From an uncultured Prevotella sp. (GTDB lineage Bacteria > Bacteroidota > Bacteroidia > Bacteroidales > Bacteroidaceae), in assembly GCA_902798285.1 (NCBI GenBank), contig CADBVZ010000004.1, positions 62,001-126,000 of the forward strand: DNA of 64,000 nt, given 5' to 3'. Both the position numbers and the translations under genes were made by a program. Below the pieces are notes generated by a model, which did no database searches, was not told the DNA's origin, and saw only the letters and a program-made list of their open reading frames with translations. Below, in pieces: positions 52,103-60,641 of the stretch. The stretch's first letter is position 1, and each line of letters opens with the position of its first letter.

Positions 52103-54199
52103 ATGAAAAAGATATTATCTATGTTATTTGCTGCCACAGCTATCAGCTTCGGCGCAACCTCCTGCTCAGACTTCCTGGAGGAGGACAACAAGACTGGTGA
52201 GACTGCCGACCTGGCATACAACACCGTATCTGGTATCGACGGATTGATTACCTCAGCCTACGACTACACTCACGGCTGGTGGGGTAAGGAGCCGTCGCTC
52301 GGACTTGCCGAGATGGGCAGCGACCTGTTCTATTTCGGTTATGATAACAAGCAGAAGTCGTTGCTGAAGTACGACATCTCTGCTGAGGCCCTTGGCAACA
52401 ACGTAGCCGACAATCCCTGTCTTGACGAGTACTGGGAGATGTTCTACGCTGGTGTCGATGTATGTAACAACGCTCTGAAGTATGTGCCCGAGTGCTCTGT
52501 GATCGATGACAACAAGAAGGCTGCCTACTTGGGCGACGCCTACTTCCTCCGCGCACTTTACTATTCACAGATGGTGGCTATCTGGGGCCCGATTCCCTAC
52601 AACTCTGAGCCTGTAAGCGCCATCAACAACAATCCGGTGCGTGTGCCTGAGTCGGAGATCTATGCCAACATCCTGGCCGACCTGAAGCTCTCAATGGAGA
52701 ACTATAAGAAGGCTAACGTCATGACCGCCAAGGCTGCTACAGCCGAAGGTCGTGCCTACTTCTACTCTGCAGAGGCCCTCTATGCCCGCGTAGCCCTCTA
52801 CGCCGCTTCCTGGCTGGGTCAGAGCCAGTACTACAACGAGGCCCTGACGGCTGCCAACGACGTGATTGCCAACTCGGGTGCCAAGTTCTACAGCCGCTTC
52901 AGCGACACTTGGAACATGGACAACGAAGATGCCAACAAAAACACCGAGAACCTCTTTGCCGTTCACTACACGAACGACCTCACATCCGGATATGACAACT
53001 GTGTGCCTTATCGCTTTACCGATAATGGTAAAGGTGAATTCAACAGTCTGATTACCCGTACAGGTTATAAGAAGAATGGTGGTAGTGCATCTCTGCTGAT
53101 GTTTGTCTCTCTGTGGAACAACGGTGCTGACGACCTGGGCGGTAACGGTCAGAAGGATACACAGGTATTCTTCCGTATGGCTGCCGGTAAGACCACAATT
53201 AAGAGTAAGATGACTGGTGAGAACATCGAGTGCGGTAAGTACTACTCTCCCTACGGACGTGGATTCACCCGCTATCTGCCCTCACTCTACCTCTGGAAGC
53301 TGCTCGAGAGCGTGAAGGAGACCGACCAGCGCTACAACGGAACCCTGCTGACCAGCTATCGTATTCCTTACGAGCTGTCGAAAAACCCCGTGAAGTATCC
53401 TAACATGGGCGACCAGGTGTTCAAGGACTATGAAGAGGCTTACAAGGAGGACGGTAACTACTTCAACGGTGGTGGTATCGCTATCCTCTACAGCATCCTC
53501 GACGGTAACTCTGCTGAGGGTCAGGCTCTCCAGGCTGAGGCAAAGAACAAATATCGTCTGCAGTTCGCATTCGGTGGCGACATCCCCGTCTACACCTCTG
53601 GCGATCCTGCAACAGCGCTGCCCACCGAGGGTGGTAAGGCCAAGTCGGACGTCTATGGCGACGACCGCTACAAGAGCGAGAAGATCGAAGGCCGCCGTTC
53701 TTATCCCGGTATTAAGAAGTTCCTCGACGACCAGTACAACCCCACCTATCCTACTGCTGAGATTTCCTACCGCGACATCATGGTGCTGCGTCTCGGTGAG
53801 ATGTACCTGATCAAGGCAGAGGCTGAGCTCGCTACCGGCGGCAATGCCCTCAACACCCTGAACGAGCTGCGCAAGGTTCGTGCCATCAGCGGCAAGGACA
53901 ACAGCCTGAAGGGCAGTGTAGACATCGAGACCATCCTCCAGGAGCGTGCCCTCGAGCTCTGCGGTGAGTACCAGCGCTGGTTCGACCTGAAGCGTACCCA
54001 CAAGCTGATCGACCACGTGAAGGCTTACAACGCACAGGCCAGCGGCAACATCGCCGTGAAGCACTACTACCGCCCCATTCCTCTGAACGAGCTGGAGGCT
54101 GTGACCAACCGTGCTGACATCAGTGTGACTCAGGATGCCAACGGTGTGCTGCAGTACACCTCAGCAGCCGACGGTATGTGGCAGAACCCTGGATATTAA
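52103..54199 (+). CDS. SusD/RagB-family surface glycan-binding lipoprotein (pair 2)
   Basis: A 698-aa lipoprotein starting MKKILSMLFAATAISFGATSC at 52103; an earlier in-frame start lies inside susC. SusD marks are YLGDAYFLRALYYSQMVAIWGP, RDIMVLRLGEMYLIKAEAELA, and the C-terminal LQERALELCGEYQRWFDLKRTH with YRPIPLNEL and WQNPGY. It caps the SusC channel. Codons are strongly biased as in susC, with a less biased patch at about 52985-53080. It ends before a strong terminator and faces the orphan riboswitch transcript on the other strand. Confidence 0.94.
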   Translation: MKKILSMLFAATAISFGATSCSDFLEEDNKTGETADLAYNTVSGIDGLITSAYDYTHGWWGKEPSLGLAEMGSDLFYFGYDNKQKSLLKYDISAEALGNNVADNPCLDEYWEMFYAGVDVCNNALKYVPECSVIDDNKKAAYLGDAYFLRALYYSQMVAIWGPIPYNSEPVSAINNNPVRVPESEIYANILADLKLSMENYKKANVMTAKAATAEGRAYFYSAEALYARVALYAASWLGQSQYYNEALTAANDVIANSGAKFYSRFSDTWNMDNEDANKNTENLFAVHYTNDLTSGYDNCVPYRFTDNGKGEFNSLITRTGYKKNGGSASLLMFVSLWNNGADDLGGNGQKDTQVFFRMAAGKTTIKSKMTGENIECGKYYSPYGRGFTRYLPSLYLWKLLESVKETDQRYNGTLLTSYRIPYELSKNPVKYPNMGDQVFKDYEEAYKEDGNYFNGGGIAILYSILDGNSAEGQALQAEAKNKYRLQFAFGGDIPVYTSGDPATALPTEGGKAKSDVYGDDRYKSEKIEGRRSYPGIKKFLDDQYNPTYPTAEISYRDIMVLRLGEMYLIKAEAELATGGNALNTLNELRKVRAISGKDNSLKGSVDIETILQERALELCGEYQRWFDLKRTHKLIDHVKAYNAQASGNIAVKHYYRPIPLNELEAVTNRADISVTQDANGVLQYTSAADGMWQNPGY

Positions 54200-54221
54200 T
54201 AAAGTATCTATCACAAATACG

Positions 54222-54257
54222 AAAGAGAGTCGCAATAAAATGCGACTCTCTTTATTG
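54222..54257 (+). terminator. Terminator of the second susC-susD operon
   Basis: A 13-bp stem (AAAGAGAGTCGCA and its complement) with a 6-nt loop, then TTTATTG. On the minus strand it is followed by TTCGTATTT, so it may also stop transcripts coming from the riboswitch. Confidence 0.9.
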
Positions 54258-54293
54258 TTGGTAGCATTAGGCCACTGAAGATACAAACATGAG

Positions 54294-54337
54294 AAATAAA
54301 AAGGAGGGAGATACTGTCTCACGACGGGGTCTCCCCC
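54294..54337 (-). terminator. Terminator of the orphan riboswitch RNA
   Basis: On the minus strand GGGAGA pairs with TCTCCC around an inner GTC-GTGA-GAC hairpin, and TTTTTATTT follows. It may be the expression platform itself. No gene starts after it. Confidence 0.65.
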
Positions 54338-54591
54338 GAACTTATATAATAATACACGTATGATTGCCTCATGCATCCTTACATCGAGAATGCCTCGGCA
54401 CATCTTTCCTTGAAGGCTGGTCTTCAGACTTTTCTCCACCCCCAAGCGCCTTCTCAAGCAATTGCTTAATGGCGCTGATGCTTAGGAGCCATAACGGAGT
54501 TCACTGCTGCGGGACAGTCGGAGGTTCTCACTCACATTCCCAATTAAGCACAGCTAAGTGCACCTTCACGGGTGACATATCACTATATCAC
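54295..54591 (-). ncRNA. Predicted stand-alone RNA made of a cobalamin riboswitch and terminator
   Basis: The unit runs from the expected start site just after the -7 box at 54597 to the T run at 54295, about 300 nt. It has a consensus promoter, a full aptamer and a terminator but no credible reading frame. Read-through would give RNA antisense to susD. Expression is predicted, not shown. Confidence 0.6.
54411..54568 (-). promoter_or_regulatory. Cobalamin riboswitch aptamer
   Basis: On the minus strand the closing stem GAAGG/CCTTC brackets the conserved blocks in order: TTAATTGGGAA, GTGAGAACCTCC, GACTGTCCCGCAGCAGTGAA, a variable arm with GGCGCTTGGGGGTGGAG, and GTCTGAAGACCAGCC. These are the landmark sequences of the B12-box riboswitch class. 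Such elements normally precede btuB or cobalamin synthesis genes; none follows here. Confidence 0.93.
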
Positions 54592-54596
54592 GGCGG

Positions 54597-54628
54597 CAAA
54601 GGTACAAATAAGTTAGCACATTTCCAAA
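54597..54628 (-). promoter_or_regulatory. Promoter of the orphan riboswitch RNA
   Basis: The minus strand reads TTTG, 20-nt spacer, TACCTTTG, a full consensus match. The -33 lies in one arm of the 18-bp inverted repeat at 54614-54658. Confidence 0.82.
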
Positions 54629-54658
54629 TTTTAAATAAAGAAATTTGGAAATGTGCTA
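54614..54658. repeat. Perfect inverted repeat, 18-bp arms, after GH105
   Basis: The arm TAGCACATTTCCAAATTT is repeated as its exact complement after a 9-nt centre. It may be the GH105 terminator (only a weak T run, AACTTATTTG, follows) or an operator, since it covers the -33 box of the riboswitch promoter. Confidence 0.8.
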
Positions 54659-54683
54659 TTGTACAGTCAAAGTCTTTAAAGGA

Positions 54684-56063
54684 TTAGTAACGGATAGTAC
54701 CGTCGTAGTTGAAGATGGACTTTGAAGTGGGAACTTCCTGATCATAGAACTGCACAGCCCTATCATTCATCTTAGGGTGTTGTTGGCGGAGCAACCGAAG
54801 GATTTCTGCCCCTGCCCAAATAACAGGGCCATAGCCATGGGCAGCCATCACATGGACCGGACGATAGGCATAGAAGGCTGCATCGAAGGCCATACCTGTA
54901 CCTACGCATACATGCTCCACCTGGCCTTTCTCGTTAACTGAAGATTCAACAGCCTGCCAACCTAATAAAGCGATAGGACCAAAGGCCTTGGCATCAAGCC
55001 AGCCTTGATTAATAGCATGAGCCAGACAATAGGTGTAAATAGCAGTGGCAGAAGTTTCAAGGTAGGTATCTGGACGATCAAGCAACTGATGCCAGAAACC
55101 ATCATGATGTTGCAGACGAGCAAGGCCTTCAGCATGAACCTTAAGTAGGCTAAGAATCTCAGCCCGCTGCGGATGAGAAGATGGCAGGACATCGAGCACC
55201 TCACACATCGTCAAGATAGCCCAACCATTGGCACGTGCCCAATGGAAAGAAGGATGAGGATCCATGTCCTCCACCCAGCCGTGACGGAACAACTTCTTTT
55301 CAGGAACCCACATACGACTGGCAAACTGGAGCACTTGGCTCGCTGCCTCATCATAGTATTTGTCATCTCCTGTGAGTCGACCCATATAAGCCACGGTAGG
55401 GATACCCATGAACATATCGTCGAGCCACACGGTATTCTTCTGCGGACGGAAACGGGCGAAGGTACCATCTGCCAAACGATACTCGCCGTGGAGAATATAG
55501 TCAGCATAATGGTTGATAAGTGGACGAAGCTCCTGACGTCCAGCCTTGATCATAGAGCAGCAAATAGCGCCACAATCATCAAGCGCATGTGGATCGACCA
55601 CCTTTCGGATATTCACATCGATATTTTTACTCTGAGCATAGACAGACTGAAAACGGGCATAGATATCGGCCAGCAGCTGATGACGCTTAGTAACATATGA
55701 TAGATAGGTTTCGTCACCTGTAACCTCATAAGCAGCAAGAACACCCGAATAGGTAACGCCCCACTCATAACTAGTTAATCGGAAACCACCTTGTTTCAAC
55801 TGAGTATCGGCAGTCGCATTCTTCAACGCCACTTCCTTACCCGTATTCTTATCTACCAAAACAGCGGGGCTTTCGGCAGAGATATAACACAACACACGAT
55901 CCATAACAGCCTTGACGCTATCGGCCGTTGGGATGCCATAGCCCAAGCGATAGGCGGGTTGCATAAGGTGCAAAGGGGTATTGTTATCATTCACAGGCGT
56001 CTGTGCAGATACATTAAAAAGTGAAATTTGAATAGCAAACAGTATAAACAGAATCTTCTTCAT
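54684..56063 (-). CDS. Unsaturated rhamnogalacturonyl hydrolase, GH105
   Basis: A 459-aa secreted enzyme that removes the unsaturated uronic acid left at the end of rhamnogalacturonan fragments after lyase cleavage. The signal peptide ends near VSAQ. The (alpha/alpha)6 barrel shows TSYEWGVTYSGVLAAYE, DPHALDDCGAICCSM, WLDDMFMGIPTVAYMGR (catalytic Asp region), HGWVEDMDPHPSFHWARANGWAI (split: HGWVEDMD, HWARANGWA) and GHAAAHGYG-like end. It follows the PL11 gene by 5 nt, so lyase and hydrolase are made together. Confidence 0.93.
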   Translation of the reverse strand: MKKILFILFAIQISLFNVSAQTPVNDNNTPLHLMQPAYRLGYGIPTADSVKAVMDRVLCYISAESPAVLVDKNTGKEVALKNATADTQLKQGGFRLTSYEWGVTYSGVLAAYEVTGDETYLSYVTKRHQLLADIYARFQSVYAQSKNIDVNIRKVVDPHALDDCGAICCSMIKAGRQELRPLINHYADYILHGEYRLADGTFARFRPQKNTVWLDDMFMGIPTVAYMGRLTGDDKYYDEAASQVLQFASRMWVPEKKLFRHGWVEDMDPHPSFHWARANGWAILTMCEVLDVLPSSHPQRAEILSLLKVHAEGLARLQHHDGFWHQLLDRPDTYLETSATAIYTYCLAHAINQGWLDAKAFGPIALLGWQAVESSVNEKGQVEHVCVGTGMAFDAAFYAYRPVHVMAAHGYGPVIWAGAEILRLLRQQHPKMNDRAVQFYDQEVPTSKSIFNYDGTIRY

Positions 56064-56068
56064 AACGC

Positions 56069-58006
56069 TTATTTTAAGAATGAATTAACAGAATTATCTG
56101 GACCAAGATAGAAGCCGGGCTCAGGAGGCTGATTATATCCCACGTTCTGAGCAGCAACAGAGAGGCGATAAGGAATATCTTGCATCAGACAGTTTATACG
56201 ATAATCAGTAGGAATAGTCGACACAAAGATACGCAATTCTCTACTATCAGGTGTGCGAGCTATAACCTCCTCACGCCAGTCGCCAAGGATATCTGCAGAT
56301 AAGCAAGGATTAGACTTCGTACCGTTATTGAACACTATACCTGGAAATTTAATCAGGTCAACAATAGCATGATTAGTCCAGTCGTACTTCGATACGGTCT
56401 CATGATCGAGCAACTCACGTAGCAGATCACCATCCCACCATATGCCAAAGTTAACGGAAAGATGGCGTCCATTTAGCACAAGATGCTGTTGATGTTGGGG
56501 ATCATCTGGATCTTGAGCCGAATAGATAACCTCGCCCTTCATATTACAGATGCCATGACTATCACTACTCCACATTTCGAGGCCAAAATTGGTTGGATCG
56601 ATGTCGGCAGCCATACAACGACCTACATCACTTTTAGAAGGTATCTGAAAGATAACCTTACCCGTAGCAGCATCGCGAAGTTCAGAACCATCCCGGCGAT
56701 TCTCATGACAATCCCATACCTGCAAAGCTGTGGTTGAAGGATCAAAGGCCATAAGGTGAAGGGCATCTCCATGCCCCATGCCTGTATTATACAGTCCCTG
56801 ACCATCGTGGTCGACAGCCATAGAGCCATAGGTAATCTCGTCGCATCCGTCACCGTCGACATCGGCCACACGGAGATTATGATTTCCCTGTCCCGCATAG
56901 GCACTCCACTCCGGCTGATTGGTATCGAACACCCAATGCTGACGTAGTTCTTTTCCATCCCAATCCCATGCTGCCAGGACAGTACGGGTATAATAGCCAC
57001 GACAAAAGATGGCCGAGGCATGGTGTCCATCTAGATAGCCCACAGCAGCCAACATACGATCGGAGCGGTTTGCATAGTTATCGCCCCAGTCCATCAAGTT
57101 ACCACGCTCAGGAATGTAAGGTTTAGTATCCATCGCCTCACCTGTAAGACCATTAAATACTGTGATATATTCCGGCCCCGAAAGTATACGACCTGTCATA
57201 GGACGCCCTTGACGGTTATACCTACCCCACTCTTTCTCTGGTGTTGGATTTTGGGCATCAGGTTGCGCACGATGACGATAATCAGCGAGACTGTCGCCTA
57301 TCACACGTCCCTTGGCATCACGGGTACCATCAGCCGTACGTACAATGAATTCCGCACACCCGTCTCCATCCAAATCATACACAATAAAAGGTACGTAATG
57401 AGCCCCACTACGGATATTGATTCCCATATCAATACGCCAGAGACGGGCACCATCGAGACGATAACAATCAAAGATAGTAGGGCCAGTGAAACCATCATGG
57501 GCATTATCATGGGCATTGGATGGATCCCACTTCAGGATGATTTCGTACACCCCGTCACCATCAACATCGGCCACAGAAGCATCGTTGGCAGAATAAGTAA
57601 AGGGCTGTCCGTCGGGTGTAATACCACCATCGGGTTTCTGTAAGGGAATAGGGATATAGCCATCGGGGGAATCACCTCGTAAAGTAAATGAGCCAGAGCA
57701 TGCCCTACCCCGTACCTCATAAGTGGCATCGGTGGATAAAGGATGTTCGTCAACAAAGAAAGTACCTCCCTTAACAAGCGACTTATTATTGAGTTTGCAT
57801 CCATTGCGAAACACATCGAAGGACTCACTCTTTTGATCTGTCATGAGTGTACGCCAGCTAACAACCACTTGCTGGCCATTACGAACAGCCACCACTCCAC
57901 GATTAGGTTGTTCGACACTCATATTAGTTAAGTCATAGCAAGGCTGTGCCATCACGCTCGAAGCACTCAATAGCAGCAAACCAAAATACATCATTTTCAG
58001 ATTCAT
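56069..58006 (-). CDS. Rhamnogalacturonan lyase, PL11
   Basis: A 645-aa secreted lyase that cuts the rhamnogalacturonan I backbone. The start is taken as MNLKMMYFGLLLLS at 58006; a reading from 58045 would include the -7 box TATATTTG. Signal peptide ends SVMAQ. The N-terminal beta domain (NRGVVAVRNGQQVVVSW) is followed by an eight-bladed propeller with many Asp-rich calcium loops (DVDGDGVYEI, DLDGDGCAEF, DVDGDGCDEI) and LGDWREEVIARTPD. This is the YesW/YesX-like layout. First gene of the PL11-GH105 unit. Confidence 0.93.
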   Translation of the reverse strand: MNLKMMYFGLLLLSASSVMAQPCYDLTNMSVEQPNRGVVAVRNGQQVVVSWRTLMTDQKSESFDVFRNGCKLNNKSLVKGGTFFVDEHPLSTDATYEVRGRACSGSFTLRGDSPDGYIPIPLQKPDGGITPDGQPFTYSANDASVADVDGDGVYEIILKWDPSNAHDNAHDGFTGPTIFDCYRLDGARLWRIDMGINIRSGAHYVPFIVYDLDGDGCAEFIVRTADGTRDAKGRVIGDSLADYRHRAQPDAQNPTPEKEWGRYNRQGRPMTGRILSGPEYITVFNGLTGEAMDTKPYIPERGNLMDWGDNYANRSDRMLAAVGYLDGHHASAIFCRGYYTRTVLAAWDWDGKELRQHWVFDTNQPEWSAYAGQGNHNLRVADVDGDGCDEITYGSMAVDHDGQGLYNTGMGHGDALHLMAFDPSTTALQVWDCHENRRDGSELRDAATGKVIFQIPSKSDVGRCMAADIDPTNFGLEMWSSDSHGICNMKGEVIYSAQDPDDPQHQQHLVLNGRHLSVNFGIWWDGDLLRELLDHETVSKYDWTNHAIVDLIKFPGIVFNNGTKSNPCLSADILGDWREEVIARTPDSRELRIFVSTIPTDYRINCLMQDIPYRLSVAAQNVGYNQPPEPGFYLGPDNSVNSFLK

Positions 58007-58031
58007 ATCTTTATTCAGTAGTTTGATGGTG

Positions 58032-58039
58032 CAAATATA
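58032..58039 (-). promoter_or_regulatory. -7 box of the PL11-GH105 unit
   Basis: The minus strand reads TATATTTG followed by CACC, 25 nt before the ATG at 58006. It fixes the start of the PL11 gene. Confidence 0.68.
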
Positions 58040-58102
58040 CGCCAATTAAGTGACTATCACCCCCGAAATTTGACATTTCGCCCCTACTTTCTGGCAAATT
58101 GC

Positions 58103-58133
58103 TTGCAATTGTCATTAATTTAGTTTATCTTTG
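58103..58133 (+). promoter_or_regulatory. Promoter of the aldo/keto reductase gene
   Basis: TTG, 20-nt spacer, TATCTTTG. The ATG at 58172 lies 38 nt downstream. Divergent from the PL11 promoter. Confidence 0.7.
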
Positions 58134-58171
58134 CCGCCAGATAATGATTTACAAACGCAAACTAACCGAAG

Positions 58172-59134
58172 ATGAAAGAGCTATATTTTGCAGACAAGAA
58201 CCGTTACGACAACGGAATGGAGTACGAGCGTTGCGGACACTCGGGTATATTATTGCCTAAAGTTAGTCTTGGATTTTGGCATAACTTCGGAAGTGTGGAT
58301 CCCTATGAGCGTAGTCGGGAGATTACCCACTATGCTTTCGATCACGGCATTACCCACTTCGACCTTGCCAACAACTACGGACCTGTGTACGGATCAGCTG
58401 AGGAAACTATGGGACGACTGATGGATGAAGATTTCCGTCCATATCGTGATGAATTATTTATCTCGTCAAAAGCTGGCTATGACATGTGGCCTGGCCCTTA
58501 TGGTAACTGGGGATCACGTAAATATCTGATGGCATCACTCGACCAGAGTCTGAAACGTATGAAGATAGACTACGTTGACTTGTTCTATAGTCATCGCTAC
58601 GATCCAGAAACCCCATTAGAAGAGACTCTCCAAGCACTTGTGGATATTGTCCGGCAAGGTAAAGCCCTCTATGTTGGCATTTCAAACTGGCCGTTGGATC
58701 CACTTAAATTTGGTTATGAGTATTTGAAAGCTCACGATGTGCCCCTACTCATCTATCAGGGACGCTTGAATATGCTGGACCGCAAACCACAGGAAACAGG
58801 AATCACTGATTTCTGTGTTGAAAAAGGTATAGGTTTTATTGCTTTCTCGCCACTGGCTCAGGGGTTGTTGACCGATCGTTATCTTAATGGCATTCCCAAG
58901 GATTCACGTATGTCAAAAGGAAAGTTCTTAAAAGAAGAAATGCTAACTCCTGAGTTGTTACAGAAACTACGTAACTATAACCAGCAAGCAGAAAGTCGTG
59001 GCGAATCTTTGGCAGAAATGGCTTTAGCGTGGATTCTGCACCAAAAAGGGGTTACATCTGTTCTCGTAGGCGCTAGCAGTACAACCCAGCTAGAGAAAAA
59101 CCTACGCTGTATAAATGCAGCTCCATTTGAGTAG
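58172..59134 (+). CDS. Aldo/keto reductase, YghZ-like (L-glyceraldehyde 3-phosphate reductase type)
   Basis: A 320-aa NADPH-dependent reductase. The tetrad is visible: Asp and Tyr in FDLANNYG, Lys in SSKAGYDMWPGPYG, His in YSHRYDP. GYDMWPGPYG and the C-terminal SVLVGASSTTQLEKNL are typical of the AKR14/YghZ group, which reduces L-glyceraldehyde 3-phosphate or methylglyoxal. It is divergent from PL11 and may remove aldehydes formed in deoxy-sugar breakdown; that link is an inference from position. Confidence 0.9.
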   Translation: MKELYFADKNRYDNGMEYERCGHSGILLPKVSLGFWHNFGSVDPYERSREITHYAFDHGITHFDLANNYGPVYGSAEETMGRLMDEDFRPYRDELFISSKAGYDMWPGPYGNWGSRKYLMASLDQSLKRMKIDYVDLFYSHRYDPETPLEETLQALVDIVRQGKALYVGISNWPLDPLKFGYEYLKAHDVPLLIYQGRLNMLDRKPQETGITDFCVEKGIGFIAFSPLAQGLLTDRYLNGIPKDSRMSKGKFLKEEMLTPELLQKLRNYNQQAESRGESLAEMALAWILHQKGVTSVLVGASSTTQLEKNLRCINAAPFE

Positions 59135-59158
59135 CTTTTTCATCGTTAGCATAAAGAA

Positions 59159-59187
59159 CGAGGCATCTGAATGATTCAGATGCCTCG
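59159..59187. terminator. Bidirectional terminator between convergent AKR and GH57 genes
   Basis: A perfect 14-bp inverted repeat CGAGGCATCTGAAT with a single central base. Moderate A/T runs lie on both sides. Confidence 0.8.
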
Positions 59188-59219
59188 CATTATGTTAAGC
59201 CAATACAAGCTTACTCTTT

Positions 59220-60608
59220 CTACTCTGCTTTAGGAGTTTCTGCCTTAGGAGCAGCTGCTTTTTTAGCAACGGGTTTCTTCACGGTGGGCTTTTTTGCAGC
59301 AGGCTTAGCACCCTCAAGCTTTTCAAGACGTGCCTTAAGGCGAGTAATCTCCTTATCCTTCATCTCAATCTCATCGCCCTGGTTCTTGATGGTGGTGAGC
59401 AGACCTTCGAGCTCATCATTATCAATATCGAGTGGATAGAGGGCATTCACTCTGTTGATGAAATCACCAAGTATGTTCATGTAGTTGGTGAAGGCATCAA
59501 ACGGTCCACTGTAGATACCGCGATCCAATCCTACATTAGAAGGTTTGGTAGTCATGAAACGGAAATTATTTGAAGCCTGTAGGTAATCCCAGTCCTGATT
59601 AATACGAGGATCATTGGCTATACGCAAACGATCGGCTACACTGTAGAGTTTATTGAAAGCCTCATGCTGCATAGCGTTACCCAGCCAGCAACTTATGTCG
59701 CGCTCTTCATCAACCCAAGAAAGTGTATCAGGCACATCGAGCTGACTGACACTCTTGCAAGCCTTACAGATCTCTGTAGGCGTAGAGAAGGTGATGCCTT
59801 TCTCCTTAGCACAAGCAGGAAGTGCATGGATAAAATCAAGGATGTTAGAGCTAAGTGGTTGAGCAATACCCAAAGCCGAGAGTTCCATGAAGATATTGAT
59901 AATCTGCTCTTCTTCTGGCAGACGGGCAATGCGGTCAATATAGGCATCAGCAAACAGAGGATAGCCATCCCACTCTGAGTTATTGAAGCGCAAAGAAATA
60001 TCGTCAGAAAGTTCGATATCACGGAGCAACAACTTCAGGTTTGGTGCCTGATTGCAGTGGTATACATAGTGAGGCGACTTCCAACCGAGTACGTGCTTGG
60101 CACCCTCGGTCAACATACCCTTGAAGCCCATAGCGGCAATCTGGGCACCGATATCATCGCTATAGATAAGCGAAGAGTTACGGGCTACAGTAGGCTTCTT
60201 ACCGAAGAGTTCCTCGATCTTGGCAGCTTGTTTCTTCACATCAAGAGCGAAAGTCTCAGGATTAGCCAATGAAGACAGACCATGACTATAGGGCTCAGCA
60301 AGAAACTCCACACATCCCGTCTCGTTCATCTCCTGCAACTTCTCAATTACTTGCGGTGCATGCATTTCCAACTGCTCGATACCAGTACCAGACAGAGAGA
60401 AAGCCACTTTGAAGTACTTACCATTCTCCTTGATCATGTCAAGAAGGGTATTCAGAGCAGGCATATAACTACGTTCAGCAATATCGGTAATGCTACGCTC
60501 GTTCTCGTAGTCATCATAATAATAATGATCGGTACCGATATCGAAGAAACGGTAACGCTTCAGATGAATAATCTGATGTATTTCGAAATATAAACAAATT
60601 GTTTTCAT
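59220..60608 (-). CDS. GH57-family alpha-amylase-like protein with altered catalytic-region motif
   Basis: A 462-aa cytosolic protein. GH57 marks are CLYFEIHQ at the start, FSLSGTGIEQLE, VEFLAEPYSHGLSSL (nucleophile Glu region), YSDDIGAQIAAMGFKGM and SDDISLRFNNSEWDGYPL. The later block that I recall as FMDYETFGEHQ in relatives reads FMELSALGIAQ here, so the second catalytic carboxylate may be moved or lost. The tail after a coiled coil (about residues 400-435) is Lys/Ala/Pro-rich. Third gene of the glycogen run behind GH133 and GT4. Likely role is alpha-glucan processing, if active. Confidence 0.85.
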   Translation of the reverse strand: MKTICLYFEIHQIIHLKRYRFFDIGTDHYYYDDYENERSITDIAERSYMPALNTLLDMIKENGKYFKVAFSLSGTGIEQLEMHAPQVIEKLQEMNETGCVEFLAEPYSHGLSSLANPETFALDVKKQAAKIEELFGKKPTVARNSSLIYSDDIGAQIAAMGFKGMLTEGAKHVLGWKSPHYVYHCNQAPNLKLLLRDIELSDDISLRFNNSEWDGYPLFADAYIDRIARLPEEEQIINIFMELSALGIAQPLSSNILDFIHALPACAKEKGITFSTPTEICKACKSVSQLDVPDTLSWVDEERDISCWLGNAMQHEAFNKLYSVADRLRIANDPRINQDWDYLQASNNFRFMTTKPSNVGLDRGIYSGPFDAFTNYMNILGDFINRVNALYPLDIDNDELEGLLTTIKNQGDEIEMKDKEITRLKARLEKLEGAKPAAKKPTVKKPVAKKAAAPKAETPKAE

Positions 60609-60641
60609 AATTGTTTAATGTTTATTGTTTTACGTTTAATG

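Larger units (their letters stand above)
54200..54683. other. Gene-free stretch holding the susD terminator, riboswitch RNA unit and GH105 3' hairpin
   Basis: All of this 484-bp interval is explained by regulatory elements: the plus-strand terminator, a minus-strand promoter-aptamer-terminator unit, and an 18-bp-arm inverted repeat. The only open frame runs through the terminators and has no family pattern. Confidence 0.8.

Noticed and set aside
54161-54457. 98-codon minus-strand frame after the cobalamin aptamer, a possible riboswitch target
   Set aside because: It begins inside the aptamer, runs through the two terminator hairpins into the antisense of susD, and shows no protein-like pattern.
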